A program made the translations under genes and the position numbers. From an uncultured Flavobacteriaceae bacterium (GTDB taxonomy: Bacteria > Bacteroidota > Bacteroidia > Flavobacteriales > Flavobacteriaceae): a stretch of 9,806 nt of DNA. The stretch covers positions 1-9,806 of the forward strand of contig CAMZMA010000283.1 in assembly GCA_947311815.1 (NCBI GenBank), in the 5' to 3' direction. Below are positions 5,748 through 9,806 of this stretch, in pieces (the stretch's first letter is position 1; each line of letters begins with the position of its first letter). A model generated the notes under the pieces. It searched no databases. It was not told the origin of the DNA and saw only the letters and a list, made by a program, of their open reading frames with translations.

Positions 5748-5778
5748 CAAATATAAGATGCTTTTTGTTATTTGCAAA
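5748..5778 (-). promoter_or_regulatory. Promoter of tRNA-Asp
   Basis: TATATTTG (5755-5748) is a full match to TAnnTTTG, and TTTG (5778-5775) lies exactly 19 nt upstream, giving both Bacteroidota sigma-A elements at consensus. Transcription should start near 5741, about 10 nt before the mature tRNA. The -33 TTTG is part of the palindrome ATTTGCAAAT. Confidence 0.85.
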
Positions 5779-5794
5779 TACTTTTTTAGAAAAT

Positions 5795-6715
5795 TTAAAG
5801 AAACTTTCTTCTACTTACTAAATAGGTTGTTAATACCTCATTAAAACCTCTATTAATATCTACAGGAACATAATCTATTTTATATTGTAAACATTTTGTT
5901 TTCAATTCTTTAAAATAACTTTGCACCAACAAGGTGTATTTCTCTTGAATGTTTTGAGTATATATATTAATTTCTTCTCCTGTTTCTACATCAACAAATT
6001 TCTTTGGCGAGTTATCAAAATCTAAATTAAATTCTGTTTTACCATCAAAAGTATGAAACAATACAACTTCATGTTTGTTGTATTTTAAATGACGTAATGC
6101 TTCAAACAATTGATCTTTGTTTTTTGTGGTTTGAAACATATCCGTAAACAAAAAAATTAAAGAACGCCTGTGTATATTTTCTGCAATTTCATGTAAATAC
6201 TGATATGTATTCGTTCCTTTTGTAGATGAGGCATCAAGTAATTTTTCTAACTGATGTAGCAACATCGCTCTATGTCTTTCGCTCCCTTTTTCTGGTGCGT
6301 AATACTCATAATTATCTGAATAAATACTCAATCCTACAGCATCTCTTTGACGCTTTAAAATTTCTAGTAATGATGCAGCTGCCACAGCAGAAAAACCTAC
6401 TTTATTTAAATGGTTAATTTCTTGTTTTTTTACAATAGGATAATGCATTGATGCCGAATTATCAATAATAATATGGCAACGTAAGTTGGTTTCTTCTTCG
6501 TATTTTTTGGTGTATAATTTTTCTGTTTTGGCAAACAATTTCCAATCTATATGACGTGTACTTTCTCCGTTATTATACAATTTATGTTCAGAAAACTCTA
6601 CCGAAAATCCGTGAAACGGACTTTTATGCATTCCTGTTATAAATCCTTCTACTACTTGTTTGGCAAGTATATCTAGATTTTTAATTTCTGAGCTATGTAT
6701 TTGTGAAAGATTCAT
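5795..6715 (-). CDS. DUF58 / von Willebrand factor A-like protein
   Basis: A 306-aa soluble protein, no signal peptide or membrane segment seen. The DUF58 signature runs through EHKLYNNGESTRHIDWKLFA (43-62) and TEKLYTKKYEEE. A vWA-type MIDAS follows: DNSAS at 85-89, a Thr in KGTNT near 167-170, and TDMF with D192. Members of this family usually sit beside a MoxR AAA ATPase in Bacteroidota gene clusters (often with BatA/B-like genes); no MoxR gene lies within this window on either side. I took the start at MNLSQIHSS because a longer in-frame start (6766) would translate the trxA terminator hairpin. Only 18 nt separate that terminator from this start and no clear promoter fits, so transcription may rely on readthrough. 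The molecular function is unknown. Confidence 0.85.
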   Translation of the reverse strand: MNLSQIHSSEIKNLDILAKQVVEGFITGMHKSPFHGFSVEFSEHKLYNNGESTRHIDWKLFAKTEKLYTKKYEEETNLRCHIIIDNSASMHYPIVKKQEINHLNKVGFSAVAAASLLEILKRQRDAVGLSIYSDNYEYYAPEKGSERHRAMLLHQLEKLLDASSTKGTNTYQYLHEIAENIHRRSLIFLFTDMFQTTKNKDQLFEALRHLKYNKHEVVLFHTFDGKTEFNLDFDNSPKKFVDVETGEEINIYTQNIQEKYTLLVQSYFKELKTKCLQYKIDYVPVDINRGFNEVLTTYLVSRRKFL

Positions 6716-6730
6716 TAAGACATCGAAAAT

Positions 6731-6761
6731 AAAAAAAGGTTTAGCAAATGCCAAACCTTTT
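6731..6761 (-). terminator. Intrinsic terminator of trxA
   Basis: On the minus strand AAAAGGTTTGGCA (6761-6749) pairs with TGCTAAACCTTTT (6746-6734). The stem has 13 potential pairs including one G-U, opening to a tetraloop at the tip, followed by more T (to 6731). The G-U would be A-C on the plus strand, so it is oriented for trxA, whose stop codon is 24 nt upstream. Confidence 0.9.
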
Positions 6762-6785
6762 GTCAATTATAAATTAAAAGAGTTG

Positions 6786-7103
6786 TTACATTGCTGCATC
6801 AATCTTGCTTGTATATACATTTTTAGGCGCTACACCTACTTGTTTATCTACAACTTCACCGTTTTTAAATACTAAAACAGTTGGTATGTTACGTACTCCG
6901 TATTTTGCTGCAAATTCTTGATTTGAATCGACATCTACTTTACCTACAATAGCTTTACCTTCGTATTCTTTCGCTATTTCCTCTACAATAGGCCCTACCA
7001 TTCTACAAGGACCACACCAAGCCGCCCAAAAATCTACCAATACAGGTTTGTCTGATTTTAATACTGTTTCTTCAAATGTTGCATCTGTAATTTCTAATGC
7101 CAT
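6786..7103 (-). CDS. trxA: Thioredoxin
   Basis: A 105-aa cytoplasmic thioredoxin, a general disulfide reductase that keeps reductases such as ribonucleotide reductase active. The redox motif WCGPC is at residues 29-33 and the cis-proline at P74 in NIPT; D24 in VDFWAAWC is the buried acid. Length and fold order are standard and there is no signal peptide. It is transcribed on its own between a predicted promoter and a strong terminator. The 182-bp gap upstream to metF holds only the promoter and AT-rich DNA as far as I can see. Confidence 0.97.
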   Translation of the reverse strand: MALEITDATFEETVLKSDKPVLVDFWAAWCGPCRMVGPIVEEIAKEYEGKAIVGKVDVDSNQEFAAKYGVRNIPTVLVFKNGEVVDKQVGVAPKNVYTSKIDAAM

Positions 7104-7140
7104 ATCTTTATTTTTTTATTATTAATTCTTGTTTCTATTA

Positions 7141-7170
7141 CAAAAGTAATCAAATAATTTACCATAACCA
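7141..7170 (-). promoter_or_regulatory. Candidate trxA promoter
   Basis: TACTTTTG (7148-7141) fits the -7 box TAnnTTTG. The triplet 19 nt upstream is TGG (7170-7168) rather than TTG, a weaker -33 match. The implied start is near 7135, giving a 5' leader of about 30 nt. Confidence 0.55.
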
Positions 7171-7285
7171 TTTTATAAAAATTACTTTTCTTTATATTAG
7201 TATCAATTCTCTTTATTTTCTTACAATAAAAACTCTTTTTTGTCAAAAAACCATTCAAACTGACATATTTAAAACGATTATCTCA

Positions 7286-8242
7286 TTAAAAAACCTCCTT
7301 TGCAATGGCTTTTATGTTGGTTGATTTTCCCATAGAATAATAATGCAACACAGGTACACCTGCTTTTTTTAATTCTTTACTTTGTTGTATTGCCCATTCA
7401 ATTCCTACTTGTCTAATTTCTTTATTAGTCTTGCATTTTTCTACTTCAGCAATTAAAGGCTCTGGTAAATCAATTTTAAAAACTTGTGGTAAAATTTGCA
7501 TATGACGCTGTACAGCAAGTGGTTTTATACCTGGAATAATAGGCACTGTAATTCCCATTGTTCTTGCAGCTTTTACAAAATTGAAATACTTTTGATTGTC
7601 AAAAAACATTTGAGTCACTACATAATCTGCACCTGCATCTACTTTTTCTTTCAATCGTTTTAAATCCGATTGTAAAGAAGGTGCTTCCATATGTTTTTCA
7701 GGATACCCTGCAACACCAATGCAAAAATCTGACTTATAAGGTGTGTCAATTAAATCATGTAAATATTTCCCTTTATTTAAATCGGCAATTTGTTTTACCA
7801 AATCGATTGCAAAATGATTTCCTCCTTCAACAGGTTTAAAATACTGTTCGTCTTTTCTTGCATCACCACGCAACGCCATTACATTGTCTAAGCCTAAATA
7901 ATGACAATCTACCAAAACATATTCTGTTTCTTCTTTAGAAAATCCACCACACAACACGTGCGGTATTGCATCTACATCGTATTTATATTTTAAAGACGCA
8001 CAAATACCTACAGTTCCTGGACGCATTCTGGTGATTCTTTTTTCTAACAATCCGTTTTCTTTGGGTATATAAACATGCTCTTCCCTCGAAGTAGTTACAT
8101 CTATAAATGGCGGATTAAACTCCATTAACGGATCTATATTATCATATAAATTTTGAATATTTTGCCCTTTCTGTGGCGGTACAATTTCAAACGAAAACAT
8201 GGTTTTCCCGTCTGCTTTTTTGATATGTTCTGTTACTTTCAT
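7286..8242 (-). CDS. metF: MetF, 5,10-methylenetetrahydrofolate reductase
   Basis: A 318-aa flavoprotein reducing 5,10-methylene-THF to 5-methyl-THF, the methyl donor used by MetH. Catalytic Glu19 lies in FSFEIVPP. Further family motifs are DVTTSREE (48-55), LRGD with D127 (124-127), GYPEKH (179-184), QMFFD (211-215) and PIIPGIKPL (234-242). Size matches bacterial MetF, without the C-terminal regulatory domain of eukaryotes. I start at MKVTEHIKK; a longer in-frame start at 8308 would add 22 residues coded partly by a non-coding GC-rich element. It follows metH on the same strand, 249 bp away, so the two steps of homocysteine methylation are adjacent. Its only weak -7-like box (CACTTTTG, 8260-8253) would leave almost no 5' leader, so cotranscription with metH is plausible. 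Confidence 0.96.
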   Translation of the reverse strand: MKVTEHIKKADGKTMFSFEIVPPQKGQNIQNLYDNIDPLMEFNPPFIDVTTSREEHVYIPKENGLLEKRITRMRPGTVGICASLKYKYDVDAIPHVLCGGFSKEETEYVLVDCHYLGLDNVMALRGDARKDEQYFKPVEGGNHFAIDLVKQIADLNKGKYLHDLIDTPYKSDFCIGVAGYPEKHMEAPSLQSDLKRLKEKVDAGADYVVTQMFFDNQKYFNFVKAARTMGITVPIIPGIKPLAVQRHMQILPQVFKIDLPEPLIAEVEKCKTNKEIRQVGIEWAIQQSKELKKAGVPVLHYYSMGKSTNIKAIAKEVF

Positions 8243-8250
8243 AATATTTA

Positions 8251-8262
8251 CCACAAAAGTGG
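8251..8262 (-). promoter_or_regulatory. Small perfect hairpin just upstream of the metF start
   Basis: CCACTTTTGTGG on the minus strand has 4-bp arms CCAC and GTGG with a TTTT loop, 8 nt before the metF ATG. In mRNA it would sit at the ribosome entry region; as DNA it overlaps a weak -7-like box. No role can be assigned. Confidence 0.35.
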
Positions 8263-8290
8263 AAATCTCTTTTAATTTAACTTTTATTTT

Positions 8291-8410
8291 TGGGCGCCTG
8301 CCTACCACAGGTAGATTTCCCTATGGATCACGCTTTACGTTGCAAGTCTTCGTTCACACCTCACTGTGGGCTTTTCACTGCAATCGTTAACGCAGGTGTA
8401 CTTGCCAAGT
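8291..8410. repeat. GC-richer non-coding island between metH and metF, probable dispersed element
   Basis: This stretch is clearly richer in GC than its surroundings and has no convincing reading frame. On the minus strand it begins near the palindromic ACTTGGCAAGT (8410-8400), continues GCGTTAACGATTGCAGTG and AAAGCCCACAGTGAGG, and ends GGGCGCCCAAAA (8298-8287 in part). Inverted pairs include ACACCT (8356-8361) with AGGTGT (8394-8399) and CTACC with GGTAG around 8301-8314. From memory, GCGTTA-GATTG ... AAAGCCC ... CGCCCAAA strings recur between genes in Flavobacteriaceae, so I call it a likely member of a dispersed family; its function is unknown. Confidence 0.5.
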
Positions 8411-8433
8411 GAATTTCTAAATTCTAAACTATC

Positions 8434-8485
8434 AGACCTCACAGGTTTTCCTCCTACGGCGGATAAGTAAAAACCTGTGAGGTCT
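8434..8485. repeat. 52-bp dispersed palindrome, copy 3
   Basis: Exact reverse complement of copy 1 (1072-1123): the same 16-bp arms, with the asymmetric 20-nt core inverted (CCTCCTACGGCGG on the plus strand). It begins 6 bp beyond the metH stop codon. As with the other copies it is tucked against the 3' end of a gene, here with the core in the opposite orientation relative to the gene. Confidence 0.95.
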
Positions 8486-8491
8486 TTCTTA

Positions 8492-9806
8492 TTATTCCGA
8501 AATATTAGGATGCAGCCACTTGCGTGCTTTTGCTAATTCTATTCCTTTTCTTTGTGCATAATCTCTTACTTGATCGTCTTTTATTTTTCCTAAACCGAAG
8601 TATTTTGTTTCTTCATTGGCAAAATAATAACCAGAAACTGCTGCTCCAGGCCACATTGCCATACTTTCAGTTAGTTTTACACCAATTTTCTCCTCTACGT
8701 TTAGCAATTCCCAAATAGTTTCTTTTTCTAAATGATCTGGACAAGCAGGATACCCTGGTGCAGGACGAATACCTTTGTAATTTTCTTTTATCAACTCTTC
8801 ATTAGTAAGTGTTTCATCATTACCATAACCCCAATGTTTTACCCGCACTTGTTTGTGTAAATATTCTGCAAATGCTTCAGCAAAACGGTCTGCAATGGCT
8901 TGTGCCATAATTGCGTTATAGTCGTCATCTTTGTCTTTATACGTTTTTGCCAACTCATCTGCACCAAAAATAGCCGTACAAAATGCGCCCATATAATCTT
9001 GCTTGCCATTTTCTTTAGGTGCAATAAAGTCTGACAAAGCAAAACTTGGTTTTCCTTCTCGTTTTTTTAATTGTTGACGCAAGGTTCTAAATACAAAAGT
9101 ATTGTCTGGTCGAGCGGAGTCGAGGTGACTTTTAGGTTTTCTATGGATTTCAATATCATCATCATTAATGGTATTTGCTTCAAACAAGCCAAAAATTCCT
9201 TTGGGTTTTAAGAGTTGTTTGTCAATAATTTCTTTTACCATTTTTTGAGCATCCTCAAACAAAATTGTGGCTTGTTCGCCAACTACTTTATCGGTTAAAA
9301 TATCAGGGTATCTACCATGTAAATCCCAACTTCTAAAAAACGGACTCCAATCTATAAACGGCACCAATTCCTTTAAACTTAATTGCTCTAGGGTTTGTAC
9401 ACCCATTTCTTTTGGTTTTACAATTGTAGTTGTATTCCAATTTATTTTAAATTTTCGTTTACGCGCTTCATCAATAGTTATGTAATTTTTTGTTTTTCCA
9501 CGTTTTAAAAATTTATCTCTAAACTCTTCATAATCCTTTTTAAGTTTGGCAACATATTCGTTTTTTGTATCAGGATTTAGTAAATCTCCAACAACAGTTA
9601 CGGCTCTAGATGCATCATTTACATGTACAACGGCATTTTTATATTCAGGATTGATTTTAACAGCCGTATGTGCTTTACTAGTAGTTGCACCACCAATCAG
9701 TAACGGAACTTCAAAGTTTTGACGTTCCATTTCTTTGGCTAAATACACCATTTCATCTAATGAAGGCGTAATTAATCCGCTTAAACCAATGGCATCTACA
9801 TTTTCT
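8492..9806 (-). CDS. metH: MetH, cobalamin-dependent methionine synthase, C-terminal part (5' end outside window)
   Basis: The frame is open to the right edge, so 437 C-terminal residues are visible and the start is missing. The fragment begins in the B12-binding domain, with GLSGLITPSLDE (7-18) and LLIGGATTS (35-43), and continues through the AdoMet reactivation domain, with RPAPGYPACPDH (347-358), LTESMAMWPGA and the C-terminal DYAQRKG. The enzyme moves a methyl group from methyl-THF via cobalamin to homocysteine; the last domain rescues oxidised cob(II)alamin using AdoMet. Whether the homocysteine and folate domains are in the same chain or in a split gene cannot be seen. Residues 227-234 (HLDSARPD) are encoded by a dispersed repeat and make the local segment about six residues longer than my recollection of E. 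coli MetH. Confidence 0.97.
   Translation of the reverse strand, partial: ENVDAIGLSGLITPSLDEMVYLAKEMERQNFEVPLLIGGATTSKAHTAVKINPEYKNAVVHVNDASRAVTVVGDLLNPDTKNEYVAKLKKDYEEFRDKFLKRGKTKNYITIDEARKRKFKINWNTTTIVKPKEMGVQTLEQLSLKELVPFIDWSPFFRSWDLHGRYPDILTDKVVGEQATILFEDAQKMVKEIIDKQLLKPKGIFGLFEANTINDDDIEIHRKPKSHLDSARPDNTFVFRTLRQQLKKREGKPSFALSDFIAPKENGKQDYMGAFCTAIFGADELAKTYKDKDDDYNAIMAQAIADRFAEAFAEYLHKQVRVKHWGYGNDETLTNEELIKENYKGIRPAPGYPACPDHLEKETIWELLNVEEKIGVKLTESMAMWPGAAVSGYYFANEETKYFGLGKIKDDQVRDYAQRKGIELAKARKWLHPNISE
9104..9129. repeat. GAGCGGAGTCGA repeat embedded in frame in metH
   Basis: The 26-bp segment has outer arms GTC and GAC and an inner TCGA-GCGGAG-TCGA palindrome. Its 12-mer GAGCGGAGTCGA (9112-9123) is identical to that in the intergenic repeat at 3278-3289. 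In the metH frame it encodes HLDSARPD, and the reading frame is kept on both sides. It is richer in GC than adjacent metH DNA. Confidence 0.7.

Noticed and set aside
6716..6766. Longer start for the DUF58 gene
   Set aside because: The added codons translate the trxA terminator hairpin (MTKGLAFAKPFF); the internal start at 6715 fits the domain.
7241..7265. TGTCA ... TGACA inverted pair between trxA and metF, considered as an operator or sigma-54 region
   Set aside because: The arms are only 5 bp and 15 bp apart, and no TGGCA-N-TTGC element follows; likely chance in AT-rich DNA.
8243..8308. Longer start for metF
   Set aside because: The added residues are Lys/Arg-rich and come from the non-coding island and the small hairpin; MetF homologues begin near MKVTEHIKK.
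8199..8390. Plus-strand small frame over the metF start and the non-coding island
   Set aside because: It lies antisense to metF for part of its length, has no recognisable domain, and the island is better explained as a structured repeat.
8243..8491. SAM or cobalamin riboswitch upstream of metF
   Set aside because: No conserved riboswitch cores or B12-box-like sequence seen; the metH upstream region, where one would be more likely, is outside the window.

Overview
The window is an AT-rich stretch of bacterial chromosome, very probably from a marine-type member of the Flavobacteriaceae (Bacteroidota). Three things point that way. The promoters match the Bacteroidota TTG/TTTG ... TAnnTTTG form. 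Start codons are preceded by A-rich DNA rather than Shine-Dalgarno sites. The aromatic gene set (prephenate dehydratase, aminotransferase, prephenate dehydrogenase, DAHP synthase fused to chorismate mutase) is ordered as I recall it from this group. The genus is not determinable by eye. Every gene recognised here is on the minus strand, so the window reads biologically from right to left.

Right part (9806 to about 6730): the 3' portion of cobalamin-dependent methionine synthase metH enters from the right edge. It is followed by a gap of about 250 bp holding a 52-bp perfect-stem palindrome and a more GC-rich non-coding island. Next come metF, which makes the methyl-THF that MetH uses, and thioredoxin trxA with its own promoter and a strong intrinsic terminator. 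Centre: a DUF58/vWA-like gene without a visible MoxR partner, then tRNA-Asp(GTC) with a textbook Bacteroidota promoter and a terminator.

Left part (5580 to 87): the aromatic amino acid operon. It starts with a promoter and a 20-codon leader peptide containing a Trp codon and then eight consecutive Phe/Tyr codons (FYFYFYFF). An intrinsic terminator follows, directly before pheA. The 3' end of the leader reading frame can pair with the 5' arm of that terminator, so the region has the parts of a classical ribosome-mediated transcription attenuator. The genes that follow are pheA, an aminotransferase (4-bp ATGA overlap), tyrA, DAHP synthase/chorismate mutase and finally rsgA, a ribosome-assembly GTPase. 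Together they cover entry into the shikimate pathway (DAHP synthase) and everything from chorismate to Phe and Tyr. One aromatic-sensing leader could therefore set flux for the whole block.

Several non-coding repeats punctuate the intergenic DNA. There are three copies of a 52-bp palindrome, each 6-20 bp after a stop codon. There is a degenerate long inverted repeat between tyrA and the DAHP synthase gene. A short GAGCGGAGTCGA repeat occurs once between genes and once in frame inside metH. A 7-bp microsatellite follows rsgA. The attenuator is the most interesting system in the window. The palindrome family and the repeat inside metH come next. No CRISPR array, insertion sequence, rRNA or phage gene was seen.
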